NCBI GenBank assembly: GCA_009829735.1
Contig: CM020618.1
Span: 10,073,119-10,137,118, forward strand
DNA from: Pyropia yezoensis
Taxonomy: Eukaryota > Rhodophyta > Bangiophyceae > Bangiales > Bangiaceae
Reading direction: 5' to 3'
DNA length: 64,000 nucleotides
The translations under genes and the position numbers were made by a program. The notes beneath the pieces were generated by a model. The model was not told the origin of the DNA. It ran no database searches and saw nothing but the letters and a program-made list of their open reading frames with translations. Shown piece after piece: positions 9,901-19,231 of the stretch (its first letter is position 1; the number at the start of each line of letters is the position of its first letter).

Positions 9901-11321
9901 ATCCGTCGTACCCCTTCGGCTACCGAAGGGGGAAGGTGGTCGAGGTCAGCCTCGGCCAGTGCCTTCAAGGCCTCTTGGTCCTTTGGCGGCAGGTCCGCCG
10001 GAGCCGCCGATGGGTTAGGCTTCCCGTCATCGGGTTGCTGTCGCTCGGTGGTCTCGGCGACCGCCAGTACTTCAAGTGGTTCCACTTGACCTTCCTTATC
10101 AGGGGTAAGGATATCTCCTTCGTAGAGTTCGGCAATCCCGAGGATAGTTCCCTTCGGGAGGGTGACTGCCATACGGCGGTAGTTCGCCATCACTAGGAGG
10201 GACGACCCTCCTGCTGGGAGGTCTATGAGACCGTTGGCCATGGTCAACCCATGGCGCTTGTACGTCCGTAGGTTGGACTGGACTCTGCAGATGCCTGCGA
10301 GGTCGCAGTTAACCGGGAGGACTGTCTCTGACAACGGCTCAAAGCGAGTTCGCTTGGCCAACCGAAGTGTCTTCGGCTCGACGCTTGCGTACACCTCAGC
10401 CACGTTAACGTGGCTTCCTTGTAGCGTCAGGTCCCTGACGATAGCCGTGTGTCCTCGCTTCGTCCCGTCGGCTTCTTGAAGCTCGACGGTCCTCCGGCCT
10501 GGCCGGATTGCATCAACGTGAACGTTGATGAAGGTGCACCCCAGTATGCAGGGCACCGATAGCGTTTCACATACCAGGAAGTCAACTTCCGTGGTGAGAT
10601 CCCCGATGGTAACCTGCAGCGACATCGCTGCGGTCGTACGAATGAGTCGACCATTCGCGTCCTTGATGGTGGGTCCCCGAGTCACTCTGACTCGTGGAAG
10701 CCACTTGTCCGGGAGGGTATCCTTCCGGATAAGGTTGGGTCCAGCCCCTGTGTCCAGTACAGGGTAGTACGATCGTGTCGACTGGGGGTCAACCCCCAGT
10801 GTGGCTGATACCTTGAAGTTCTCCAAGGTAAACAACACATGTCCTACACCGATATCCGGTGTAGCTCGGGCATCCTGAACAGGGCCCTTGTCTGGTTCAA
10901 CGTGAAGGGGCTTCCCGTCCTCTCCTCCCAACCTCGGAGGTTGGTCATCAATCCCTGACGCCGTGTCGTCGGGGCCGGAAGGTGTACCCGGGGGTTGATG
11001 CGGCGTCGGCTCAACCGCGCTCTCCGTGGGGCTTTCCCCGCGGTACTCCGGGGTGGCTTGCTTGGGTGACCCCAGCGCCCCCCGGTCATCCTTCCTCTTA
11101 CTCGTTTCCCGCCCTTGGTAGGGTGCTGTCCGCCGGGACATCCGGCTGAGGAGGTGCCCCCTCGACGGCCAGTACTCCACCTGGAGCTGGCTGCCTACCC
11201 GGTGCGGGTCCGGGTGCTCGGGGGGGATACCCCCCGGTGGATGCCTTGCGTTGCGCCGCTGCCCGCCGAGACTCCTCGGGGATGAGTGGGCAGGAAGACA
11301 CCCAGTGCTGGGGATCCCCAC
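6924..11321 (-). CDS. pol: Gypsy chromovirus Pol polyprotein (protease, RT, RNase H, integrase, chromodomain)
   Basis: The 1465-codon open frame is intact. Protease has the DTGAG motif at residues 190-194. Reverse transcriptase (about 530-705) has FCIDYRRLN and the YLDD active site at 657-660. RNase H spans about 800-935. Integrase has an HHCC zinc-binding set (H1041, H1048, C1078, C1081), a catalytic triad D1110, D1170, E1206, and a GPY/F module at about 1348. The C-terminus (about 1413-1455, with YVKVMWVGYDSPTWEQ) is a chromodomain, which directs integration to marked chromatin in chromoviruses. The frame overlaps the gag end by about 220 bases in the +1 register, so its real N-terminus depends on frameshifting, and the listed start is only the frame limit. 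The enzymes act in the virus-like particle and, for integrase, in the nucleus. Confidence 0.92.
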   Translation of the reverse strand: MGIPSTGCLPAHSSPRSLGGQRRNARHPPGGIPPEHPDPHRVGSQLQVEYWPSRGHLLSRMSRRTAPYQGRETSKRKDDRGALGSPKQATPEYRGESPTESAVEPTPHQPPGTPSGPDDTASGIDDQPPRLGGEDGKPLHVEPDKGPVQDARATPDIGVGHVLFTLENFKVSATLGVDPQSTRSYYPVLDTGAGPNLIRKDTLPDKWLPRVRVTRGPTIKDANGRLIRTTAAMSLQVTIGDLTTEVDFLVCETLSVPCILGCTFINVHVDAIRPGRRTVELQEADGTKRGHTAIVRDLTLQGSHVNVAEVYASVEPKTLRLAKRTRFEPLSETVLPVNCDLAGICRVQSNLRTYKRHGLTMANGLIDLPAGGSSLLVMANYRRMAVTLPKGTILGIAELYEGDILTPDKEGQVEPLEVLAVAETTERQQPDDGKPNPSAAPADLPPKDQEALKALAEADLDHLPPSVAEGVRRMLRKHDVMWTGGALGTIGATQHRIDLVPGARPARSQPHRAGPMQREIVDGEVKRMSEAKVIRPSMSEWGAPVVIVPKKDQTPRFCIDYRRLNLVTKKDSYPLPRMDECIDSLGEATVFTTIDCNAGYWQIPVADEDIPKTAFVCHSGVYEFLRMPFGLSNAPATFQRAIDIILSGVKWRNCLVYLDDVIVFSRNMDDHVQHVDEVLTLLRNAGVTLRLKKCAFFQQTVEYLGHQITPGKLGVLEANTRALRDARFPNTQTQLKSFLGMCNVYRRFVKDFARIAKPLTVLTSSTLPKVLQPPSPSEEEAFESLKRALLAPPVLALPHRRGTFVIDVDACDTQVGCTLLQGETLIGTDNVIPDLRPVGYFSRTLNPAERNYSATERKCLGVIWAVQLLRPYLEGSRFIVRSDHEPLRWLLNLGDKDSDSHGRLARWRLKMAEHDYRTVYKAGSTHHLGDALSRLDTPSGDTRPVDEDIPVVPVCMVGNATQGMADHTMAHLACPLTLADFREAQANEDDCRRHRANLLAGTAGIFSENEDGLIYRRAPADGRHQVVVPVSLRQAVMEREHEKPTAGHPGGSRMFAAMRRFFYWPAMAVDVVDHVRGCHPCARNRMSLHRQASAMKLFPPDGPNEQVAIDILGPLPVTEEGNRYILVMSDRFTKLSRAAAIPNDTAYTIMNAVVDHWISAYGVMKQLLSDNGANLTSAFCTKVLGMFGIEPRRASDYHPQSNGQVERFNRTIVKMLQCYVAEHTNTWDRLLSVLTLAYNARPHRSTNIAPLEWVMPLGVGNLTLPPGRCTRYDTPKGRPAERIHLAWLAKLSWMIPKLKGALDRTQLRYKKNFDARLRVRNATLVTGDWVYIRHQKFRGNKLMQPVKGPYQILHRDDHSVILHSDTEIQRISMNDVTPAPKPEQPQPVPAGLLHEALTTHRSDDLVGPDGIPCQVESVVGHTDPDLPGPWYVKVMWVGYDSPTWEQAANIPRQLLMPYMKRRRLL

Positions 11322-13281
11322 ACAACATACATCCGGACGTGCCGGTCCCCCCTTGAGGTCGCATCGGGGTAGCCCCGTAGCTACGGTTGCCTCCCTCGGG
11401 CGCCCGAGTGCCTGCTCCCTGGTAGGCCTTGGGTCCTTGGGTCAACCGGAACATGGACTCCCCCAACCGGTTGGGTCGGCCCGCAATCTGCGGGGGTGCC
11501 TCCGTGCGCACCGCCCATGTTGGCAAGGGTTGGTGAGGGTTACCCGTCACCGGGGAGTACCCCGTAGTCCGCACATACGGGACGCGCCGTCCCGTTCCTT
11601 CGTTGACCTGGAACTGGGTTCCAGCCGGGGCGATGTACGCTACCGTACCATGTTCATCAATCACCGGCGTCGCCGGTAGCAACAGGTGGCCCTGTTGGTC
11701 GACTAGAGGGTCACCCTCACCAATAGGGGTATGTTCGGTCGCCACCAGTACTGGTGCGGCCTTACGTTCCACCTTCTCTTGCCTCGGTACCGGGGTAAGA
11801 CTGGGCTTGCCTCCCTCACCCTTGGGCTTCGGGGCCAAGGCACACTCCGGGTGTAGAACCCGGTAGGCGTCCCCTAGGGACTTGCACATATGCATCAGTC
11901 GACTGAAGTTCGTCCGTGCCGTGTTGGCGCCCCGTGCGGATATCCGCACGTAGTTGGGTACTCCTGCGAACAGGATGGCCCGTAGCTCCCCTTCTCCGAG
12001 GAGCTTCCCCAGCTCGTAGTCGAGCTCTTGGATCCGGCGTCCAAACATCTCCTCATCCTCCCAGGACTGGGCGGTGGCAGTGCGAAGGGCCCGATAGTGG
12101 TCCTCGCACTTGTCCTCACTGAGGTAGCTGCTCAGCAGCTCCTTCAATATCCCACGGTAATCCATGGGGGTGGCCGCGACCCTCATTCCCGGCATCGGGG
12201 ATGCCTGGCGAAGAATGCCTCGCACCCGTTCATCAACAAAGAACGGGAGGATCTCCAGAGCCAGCCCCTCGTTAACGAGCGCCTTGTCTGCGGCTGCCTT
12301 GAAGCTAGTCAAGAAGCCGATGACTGCCAACGGGCGTCCGTTCGGCCCCCCGAACATAGGGACTCCCTTCATAAGGGTCTGCATAGAGCGGATCGCCCGA
12401 TGCGACGTATTACGCATCGATTCCGATACGGTGGTAGAGCGGTCCTCCAAACGATAACGTTCCGGAGTAAGAACCGACCGGAAGACCTCGTTGACGATCT
12501 CCGTGTCAGCGTCCTGGATATCCAGTCGCTTAGCCAGTTGATGAGCGAACTCATCGGACTCCATCCGCTTCAGTAGGCTCGCAGTTACCTGCGCGGTCAT
12601 AGCTTCCACCACTGAAGATGGTACTTCAGGCGTCGGCACCTCGGGAACCCGAGTTGCCTGGCCTCCTTCGTCGTGGGGGTACTGCGAGAGGGTACCTCCT
12701 CCCCCAATAACCGACTCTCCCCCGGCGTACGTATCCGCCGGGTCGTGTCCGCGGAGTCCGCTTCGGGTGCTCCGAGCGTATCGCTCCGTGTGACTCCGTT
12801 CCAACTCTGCCGACGAGTCGGACCCATACCCCATTGTGTCCGGGGGTTGTCCAGGAGTAGCAACACCGGGGTTGACCCTGGTGGACTCCGAAAGTAGTCC
12901 GGCCGGTTCGAACCGTACCGGTGTGGGAGGAACACGACGGGGTCCCGTCGTGTGCCGTGTTGACATCAACACTGCCATTGCGTCCTCCGTCCGATCTTGA
13001 CGGGCGTCGAGCCCGGAAAACCGGGCCTCGATGCGGGCCAATGATGCCATCAGGGAATCCCCTGGTGAAGGAGGCGGCGGAGTGAGGTCGGTCGACGACA
13101 GTTGAGGCGGGCCCCCGCCTCCTGCCGTCCGAGCCGTGCCAAACGTCGATCCGGCACCGGAAAGCATTGGCGTCTCAATGTTATCGATCGGGTTCCCGAT
13201 CCCGGTTCCCGTAGTCACCTCCGGGGTCGGCGTCGACGCCGATCCGTCATCTTGAACGTTCCCCGTCTCTTGGGTAGACAT
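11098..13281 (-). CDS. gag: Gypsy Gag (capsid-nucleocapsid) protein, complete copy
   Basis: The 727-residue protein is started at the ATG at 13281 (MSTQETG). The N-terminal 200 residues are Pro/Gly/Thr-rich and probably disordered. A helical capsid-like region follows (about residues 215-470, including LEILPFFVDERVRGIL and MFGRRIQELDYELGK). A single CCHC zinc knuckle (CMLCGDPQHWVSSC) sits at about 651-664 and would bind the genomic RNA. The frame stops at 11098 inside the pol frame. Gag is long for a gypsy element. It is almost identical to the copy at 16456-18639, with a few substitutions. Confidence 0.88.
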   Translation of the reverse strand: MSTQETGNVQDDGSASTPTPEVTTGTGIGNPIDNIETPMLSGAGSTFGTARTAGGGGPPQLSSTDLTPPPPSPGDSLMASLARIEARFSGLDARQDRTEDAMAVLMSTRHTTGPRRVPPTPVRFEPAGLLSESTRVNPGVATPGQPPDTMGYGSDSSAELERSHTERYARSTRSGLRGHDPADTYAGGESVIGGGGTLSQYPHDEGGQATRVPEVPTPEVPSSVVEAMTAQVTASLLKRMESDEFAHQLAKRLDIQDADTEIVNEVFRSVLTPERYRLEDRSTTVSESMRNTSHRAIRSMQTLMKGVPMFGGPNGRPLAVIGFLTSFKAAADKALVNEGLALEILPFFVDERVRGILRQASPMPGMRVAATPMDYRGILKELLSSYLSEDKCEDHYRALRTATAQSWEDEEMFGRRIQELDYELGKLLGEGELRAILFAGVPNYVRISARGANTARTNFSRLMHMCKSLGDAYRVLHPECALAPKPKGEGGKPSLTPVPRQEKVERKAAPVLVATEHTPIGEGDPLVDQQGHLLLPATPVIDEHGTVAYIAPAGTQFQVNEGTGRRVPYVRTTGYSPVTGNPHQPLPTWAVRTEAPPQIAGRPNRLGESMFRLTQGPKAYQGAGTRAPEGGNRSYGATPMRPQGGTGTSGCMLCGDPQHWVSSCPLIPEESRRAAAQRKASTGGYPPRAPGPAPGRQPAPGGVLAVEGAPPQPDVPADSTLPRAGNE

Positions 13282-13486
13282 GGTCACAATCAGTCAACCG
13301 ACGTATCAATCACCACGAACAAGAGAGCGAGGGGGTAGATTGGGGAGAGTACAGTAGATCACAGTCAAGGTAAAAACTCAACACAATCGATCAGGTCGCA
13401 ACACCACGAGTACAAGAAAAGGACCAGATCCCTATCCGTGTGCCAGGGCCGAAGACGGGCGTCACCACAAGGGTGACGGAAACCCG

Positions 13487-13504
13487 TCCCCTGCTGCTCC
13501 ACCA
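13487..13504 (-). other. Primer-binding site of the gypsy element (complete copy)
   Basis: It is identical to the site at 18845-18862 and lies one base inside LTR 2. The leader from here to the gag start is about 200 bases and has small indels relative to the other copy. Confidence 0.6.
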
Positions 13505-13505
13505 A

Positions 13506-13741
13506 TGTAGCACAATAGGAATCCGTCGCACGTCCACTCTCAGGGAACACTCACCAAGGGGGATCGGCACCAACGTCACCGGGAGGCCAAGGTTGCTGTC
13601 CTTGGAGCGCAAGCCACGGGACCAAGATGGGAGCCCAAATGGGAGGGGTTTGTTGTTCTGCCTTGGCCGGCGGTGGATTCGCCACTGGCCCCCTCGTTAT
13701 AAACCCTCGGAGACACTACTAACTACCCTCCACCCCAAGAT
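13506..13741 (-). repeat. Gypsy LTR 2, truncated by assembly gap
   Basis: It starts TGTAGCA next to the primer-binding region of the first gag gene and matches the first 236 bases of LTR 1 before the Ns begin. It is the 5' LTR of the complete copy and could also be the shared 3' LTR of the second copy. Confidence 0.88.
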
Positions 13742-14241
13742 NNNNNNNNNNNNNNNNNNNNNNNNNNNNNNNNNNNNNNNNNNNNNNNNNNNNNNNNNNN
13801 NNNNNNNNNNNNNNNNNNNNNNNNNNNNNNNNNNNNNNNNNNNNNNNNNNNNNNNNNNNNNNNNNNNNNNNNNNNNNNNNNNNNNNNNNNNNNNNNNNNN
13901 NNNNNNNNNNNNNNNNNNNNNNNNNNNNNNNNNNNNNNNNNNNNNNNNNNNNNNNNNNNNNNNNNNNNNNNNNNNNNNNNNNNNNNNNNNNNNNNNNNNN
14001 NNNNNNNNNNNNNNNNNNNNNNNNNNNNNNNNNNNNNNNNNNNNNNNNNNNNNNNNNNNNNNNNNNNNNNNNNNNNNNNNNNNNNNNNNNNNNNNNNNNN
14101 NNNNNNNNNNNNNNNNNNNNNNNNNNNNNNNNNNNNNNNNNNNNNNNNNNNNNNNNNNNNNNNNNNNNNNNNNNNNNNNNNNNNNNNNNNNNNNNNNNNN
14201 NNNNNNNNNNNNNNNNNNNNNNNNNNNNNNNNNNNNNNNNN
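13742..14241. other. Assembly gap, 500 Ns
   Basis: The gap is exactly 500 unknown bases. To the left the sequence corresponds to LTR position 3307 in the complete copy, and to the right to pol position 8884. If the arrangement is a true tandem, the real gap is about 5.6 kb and would hold the rest of LTR 2, a second opposite-strand ORF and the C-terminal half of the second pol. Confidence 0.95.
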
Positions 14242-16679
14242 GTATCACACGCATCGACATCGATGACGAAGGTACCCGTCTATGCGGTAACGCAAGGACG
14301 GGTGGGGCTAGTAGGGCTCGCTTCAGCGACTCGAATGCCTCCTCTTCGCTAGGCGAAGGGGGTTGGAGTACCTTGGGTAAGGTACTGCTCGTAAGAACCG
14401 TTAACGGTTTAGCTATCCGAGCGAAGTCCTTGACGAACCGTCGGTATACATTGCACATTCCCAGGAAGCTCTTGAGCTGCGTCTGGGTGTTAGGGAACCG
14501 GGCATCCCGGAGTGCCCGGGTATTGGCTTCGAGTACCCCTAGTTTACCAGGGGTTATCTGGTGGCCCAGATATTCGACCGTCTGTTGGAAGAAGGCGCAC
14601 TTCTTCAGACGCAGGGTTACCCCGGCGTTCCTCAAGAGGGTGAGTACCTCGTCAACATGTTGTACATGGTCATCCATGTTACGCGAGAAGACGATGACGT
14701 CATCGAGGTACACTAGGCAGTTACGCCACTTCACCCCAGACAGTATGATGTCGATAGCCCGCTGGAATGTAGCGGGGGCGTTGGACAATCCGAAGGGCAT
14801 CCTTAGGAACTCGTACACTCCACTGTGACAGACGAATGCCGTCTTGGGGATATCCTCGTCCGCCACCGGGATCTGCCAGTATCCGGCATTGCAGTCGATG
14901 GTGGTAAACACCGTAGCCTCCCCCAGGGAGTCGATGCATTCATCCATCCTTGGTAAAGGGTATGAGTCCTTCTTGGTAACCAAGTTGAGGCGTCGATAAT
15001 CGATGCAAAACCGAGGGGTTTGATCCTTCTTCGGCACAATAACGACTGGGGCACCCCATTCCGACATCGAAGGTCGGATCACCTTAGCTTCACTCATCCT
15101 CTTCACTTCTCCATCAACGATCTCTCGTTGCATAGGTCCCGCTCGGTGCGGTTGTGAGCGGGCGGGTCGTGCGCCTGGTACCAGGTCTATACGATGTTGG
15201 GTTGCCCCAATGGTCCCCAAGGCCCCGCCTGTCCACATAACGTCATGCTTTCTTAGCATCCGTCGTACCCCTTCGGCTACCGAAGGGGGAAGGTGGTCGA
15301 GGTCAGCCTCGGCCAGTGCCTTCAAGGCCTCTTGGTCCTTTGGCGGCAGGTCCGCCGGAGCCGCCGATGGGTTAGGCTTCCCGTCATCGGGTTGCTGTCG
15401 CTCGGTGGTCTCGGCGACCGCCAGTACTTCAAGTGGTTCCACTTGACCTTCCTTATCAGGGGTAAGGATATCTCCTTCGTAGAGTTCGGCAATCCCGAGG
15501 ATAGTTCCCTTCGGGAGGGTGACTGCCATACGGCGGTAGTTCGCCATCACTAGGAGGGACGACCCTCCTGCTGGGAGGTCTATGAGACCGTTGGCCATGG
15601 TCAACCCATGGCGCTTGTACGTCCGTAGGTTGGACTGGACTCTGCAGATGCCTGCGAGGTCGCAGTTAACCGGGAGGACTGTCTCTGACAACGGCTCAAA
15701 GCGAGTTCGCTTGGCCAACCGAAGTGTCTTCGGCTCGACGCTTGCGTACACCTCAGCCACGTTAACGTGGCTTCCTTGTAGCGTCAGGTCCCTGACGATA
15801 GCCGTGTGTCCTCGCTTCGTCCCGTCGGCTTCTTGAAGCTCGACGGTCCTCCGGCCTGGCCGGATTGCATCAACGTGAACGTTGATGAAGGTGCACCCCA
15901 GTATGCAGGGCACCGATAGCGTTTCACATACCAGGAAGTCAACTTCCGTGGTGAGATCCCCGATGGTAACCTGCAGCGACATCGCTGCGGTCGTACGAAT
16001 GAGTCGACCATTCGCGTCCTTGATGGTGGGTCCCCGAGTCACTCTGACTCGTGGAAGCCACTTGTCCGGGAGGGTATCCTTCCGGATAAGGTTGGGTCCA
16101 GCCCCTGTGTCCAGTACAGGGTAGTACGATCGTGTCGACTGGGGGTCAACCCCCAGTGTGGCTGATACCTTGAAGTTCTCCAAGGTAAACAACACATGTC
16201 CTACACCGATATCCGGTGTAGCTCGGGCATCCTGAACAGGGCCCTTGTCTGGTTCAACGTGAAGGGGCTTCCCGTCCTCTCCTCCCAACCTCGGAGGTTG
16301 GTCATCAATTCCCTGACGCCGTGTCGTCGGGGCCGGAAGGTGTACCCGGGGGTTGATGCGGCGTCGGCTCAACCGCGCTCTCCGTGGGGCTTTCCCCGCG
16401 GTACTCCGGGGTGGCTTGCTTGGGTGACCCCAGCGCCCCCCGGTCATCCTTCCTCTTACTCGTTTCCCGCCCTTGGTAGGGTGCTGTCCGCCGGGACATC
16501 CGGCTGAGGAGGTGCCCCCTCGACGCCCAGTACTCCACCTGGAGCTGGCTGCCTACCCGGTGCGGGTCCGGGTGCTCGGGGGGGATACCCCCCGGTGGAT
16601 GCCTTGCGTTGCGCCGCTGCCCGCCGAGACTCCTCGGGGATGAGTGGGCAGGAAGACACCCAGTGCTGGGGATCCCCAC
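14242..16679 (-). pseudogene. pol: Gypsy Pol, second copy, partial and frameshifted
   Basis: Protease, reverse transcriptase and the first part of RNase H match the complete copy almost base for base. Two one-base indels break the frame. There is an extra T at about 16309 (ATCAATTCCCTG against ATCAATCCCTG), which disconnects the Gag-overlap segment from protease. There is also a missing C at about 14277 (GGTACCCGTC against GGTACCCCGTC), next to the gap, in RNase H. Both are homopolymer changes and could be sequencing errors. The rest of the gene is in the gap. Confidence 0.85.
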
Positions 16680-18639
16680 ACAACATACATCCGGACGTGC
16701 CGGTCCCCCCTTGAGGTCGCATCGGGGTAGCCCCGTAGCTACGGTTGCCTCCTTCGGGCGCCCGAGTGCCTGCTCCCTGGTAGGCCTTGGGTCCTTGGGT
16801 CAACCGGAACATGGACTCCCCCAACCGGTTGGGTCGGCCCGCAATCTGCGGGGGTGCCTCCGTGCGCACCGCCCATGTTGGCAAGGGTTGGTGAGGGTTA
16901 CCCGTCACCGGGGAGTACCCCGTAGTCCGCACATACGGGACGCGCCGTCCCGTTCCTTCGTTGACCTGGAACTGGGTTCCAGCCGGGGCGATGTACGCTA
17001 CCGTACCATGTTCATCAATCACCGGCGTCGCCGGTAGCAACAGGTGGCCCTGTTGGTCGACTAGAGGGTCACCCTCACCAATAGGGGTATGTTCGGTCGC
17101 CACCAGTACTGGTGCGGCCTTACGTTCCACCTTCTCTTGCCTCGGTACCGGGGTAAGACTGGGCTTGCCTCCCTCACCCTTGGGCTTCGGGGCCAAGGCA
17201 CACTCCGGGTGTAGAACCCGGTAGGCGTCCCCTAGGGACTTGCACATATGCATCAGTCGACTGAAGTTCGTCCGTGCCGTGTTGGCGCCCCGTGCGGATA
17301 TCCGCACGTAGTTGGGTACTCCTGCGAACAGGATGGCCCGTAGCTCCCCTTCTCCGAGGAGCTTCCCCAGCTCGTAGTCGAGCTCTTGGATCCGGCGTCC
17401 AAACATCTCCTCATCCTCCCAGGACTGGGCGGTGGCAGTGCGAAGGGCCCGATAGTGGTCCTCGCACTTGTCCTCACTGAGGTAGCTGCTCAGCAGCTCC
17501 TTCAATATCCCACGGTAATCCATGGGGGTGGCCGCGACCCTCATTCCCGGCATCGGGGATGCCTGGCGAAGAATGCCTCGCACCCGTTCATCAACAAAGA
17601 ACGGGAGGATCTCCAGAGCCAGCCCCTCGTTAACGAGCGCCTTGTCTGCGGCTGCCTTGAAGCTAGTCAAGAAGCCGATGACTGCCAACGGGCGTCCGTT
17701 CGGCCCCCCGAACATAGGGACTCCCTTCATAAGGGTCTGCATAGAGCGGATCGCCCGATGCGACGTATTACGCATCGATTCCGATACGGTGGTAGAGCGG
17801 TCCTCCAAACGATAACGTTCCGGAGTAAGAACCGACCGGAAGACCTCGTTGACGATCTCCGTGTCAGCGTCCTGGATATCCAGTCGCTTAGCCAGTTGAT
17901 GAGCGAACTCATCGGACTCCATCCGCTTCAGTAGGCTCGCAGTTACCTGCGCGGTCATAGCTTCCACCACTGAAGATGGTACTTCAGGCGTCGGCACCTC
18001 GGGAACCCGAGTTGCCTGGCCTCCTTCGTCGTGGGGGTACTGCGAGAGGGTACCTCCTTCCCCAATAACCGACTCTCCCCCGGCGTACGTATCCGCCGGG
18101 TCGTGTCCGCGGAGTCCGCTTCGGGTGCTCCGAGCGTATCGCTCCGTGTGACTCCGTTCCAACTCTGCCGACGAGTCGGACCCATACCCCATTGTGTCCG
18201 GGGGTTGTCCAGGAGTAGCAACACCGGGGTTGACCCTGGTGGACTCCGAAAGTAGTCCGGCCGGTTCGAACCGTACCGGTGTGGGAGGAACACGACGGGG
18301 TCCCGTCGTGTGCCGTGTTGACATCAACACTGCCATTGCGTCCTCCGTCCGATCTTGACGGGCGTCGAGCCCGGAAAACCGGGCCTCGATGCGGGCCAAT
18401 GATGCCATCAGGGAATCCCCTGGTGAAGGAGGCGGCGGAGTGAGGTCGGTCGACGACAGTTGAGGCGGGCCCCCGCCTCCTGCCGTCCGAGCCGTGCCAA
18501 ACGTCGATCCGGCACCGGAAAGCATTGGCGTCTCAATGTTATCGATCGGGTTCCCGATCCCGGTTCCCGTAGTCACCTCCGGGGTCGGCGTCGACGCCGA
18601 TCCGTCATCTTGAACGTTCCCCGTCTCTTGGGTAGACAT
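16456..18639 (-). CDS. gag: Gypsy Gag protein, second copy
   Basis: This 727-residue frame has the same domains as the first copy, including the CMLCGDPQHWVSSC zinc knuckle. Visible protein differences are very few (for example IGEGGT for IGGGGT and VLGVEG for VLAVEG). It begins about 225 bases inside LTR 3 and overlaps the pol frame at its end in the +1 register. Confidence 0.85.
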   Translation of the reverse strand: MSTQETGNVQDDGSASTPTPEVTTGTGIGNPIDNIETPMLSGAGSTFGTARTAGGGGPPQLSSTDLTPPPPSPGDSLMASLARIEARFSGLDARQDRTEDAMAVLMSTRHTTGPRRVPPTPVRFEPAGLLSESTRVNPGVATPGQPPDTMGYGSDSSAELERSHTERYARSTRSGLRGHDPADTYAGGESVIGEGGTLSQYPHDEGGQATRVPEVPTPEVPSSVVEAMTAQVTASLLKRMESDEFAHQLAKRLDIQDADTEIVNEVFRSVLTPERYRLEDRSTTVSESMRNTSHRAIRSMQTLMKGVPMFGGPNGRPLAVIGFLTSFKAAADKALVNEGLALEILPFFVDERVRGILRQASPMPGMRVAATPMDYRGILKELLSSYLSEDKCEDHYRALRTATAQSWEDEEMFGRRIQELDYELGKLLGEGELRAILFAGVPNYVRISARGANTARTNFSRLMHMCKSLGDAYRVLHPECALAPKPKGEGGKPSLTPVPRQEKVERKAAPVLVATEHTPIGEGDPLVDQQGHLLLPATPVIDEHGTVAYIAPAGTQFQVNEGTGRRVPYVRTTGYSPVTGNPHQPLPTWAVRTEAPPQIAGRPNRLGESMFRLTQGPKAYQGAGTRAPEGGNRSYGATPMRPQGGTGTSGCMLCGDPQHWVSSCPLIPEESRRAAAQRKASTGGYPPRAPGPAPGRQPAPGGVLGVEGAPPQPDVPADSTLPRAGNE

Positions 18640-18844
18640 GGTCACAATCAGTCAACCGACGTATCAATCACCACGAACAAGAGAGCGAGGGGGTAGATTG
18701 GGGAGAGTACAGTAGATCACAGTCAAAGGTAAAAACTCAACACAATCGATCAGGTCGCAACACCACGAGTACAAGAAAAGGACCAGATCCCTATCCGTGT
18801 GCCAGGGCCGAAGACGGCGTCACCACAAGGGTGACGGAAACCCG

Positions 18845-18862
18845 TCCCCTGCTGCTCCACCA
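18845..18862 (-). other. Primer-binding site of the gypsy element (second copy)
   Basis: One base inside the 5' LTR the element strand reads TGGTGGAGCAGCAGGGGA, beginning with the TGG that pairs with the CCA tail of a tRNA primer. The same sequence lies at 13487-13504 in the complete copy. I could not assign the tRNA from the short match. Confidence 0.6.
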
Positions 18863-18863
18863 A

Positions 18864-19226
18864 TGTAGCACAATAGGAATCCGTCGCACGTCCACTCTCA
18901 GGGAACACTCACCAAGGGGGATCGGCACCAACGTCACCGGGAGGCCAAGGTTGCTGTCCTTGGAGCGCAAGCCACGGGACCAAGATGGGAGCCCAAATGG
19001 GAGGGGTTTGTTGTTCTGCCTTGGCCGGCGGTGGATTCGCCACTGGCCCCCTCGTTATAAACCCTCGGAGACACTACTAACTACCCTCCACCCCAAGATG
19101 CAAGTCCCTCTGGTCATACGTAACTTATAGATACCGTGACCAGCTCGGACTCTCAAATTGGAAGTTAAGGACTAGAAGTAGCCCCCCTAATATTAGGGTC
19201 ACAATACGGCCAACCATATTGCTACA
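18864..19226 (-). repeat. Gypsy LTR 3 (outer 5' LTR)
   Basis: The full 363-bp copy has TGTAGCA and TGCTACA ends. It abuts the second gag leader on one side and the CGACC duplication inside the copia integrase on the other. Confidence 0.9.
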
Positions 19227-19231
19227 CGACC
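19227..19231. repeat. Target-site duplication CGACC (right)
   Basis: This is the right-hand copy of the 5-bp duplication, matching 3067-3071. Five bases is the length usually made by gypsy and copia integrases. Confidence 0.9.

Larger units (their letters stand above)
3072..19226 (-). mobile_element. Ty3/gypsy chromovirus insertion (complete copy plus partial second copy)
   Basis: Three 363-bp-type LTRs bracket two internal regions. The outer ends (3072 and 19226) carry the perfect terminal inverse TGTAGCA/TGCTACA, and both are flanked by CGACC, so the whole block behaves as one insertion. The first internal region (3435-13505) is complete: gag, pol, an opposite-strand ORF and a polypurine tract. 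The second is cut by 500 Ns; by alignment about 5.6 kb would be missing. The outer LTRs differ at only two visible positions, so the insertion is recent. Confidence 0.9.

Noticed and set aside
3072..13868. Treating LTR 1 to LTR 2 as a separate, independently inserted gypsy element
   Set aside because: The sequence outside LTR 2 is a gap and then a second internal region, not a CGACC duplication; the duplication pairs LTR 1 with LTR 3.
18845..18862. tRNA gene near the gypsy primer-binding site
   Set aside because: Only the 3'-end-like complement is present; no TTCRANTC loop or cloverleaf arms occur in the flanks.
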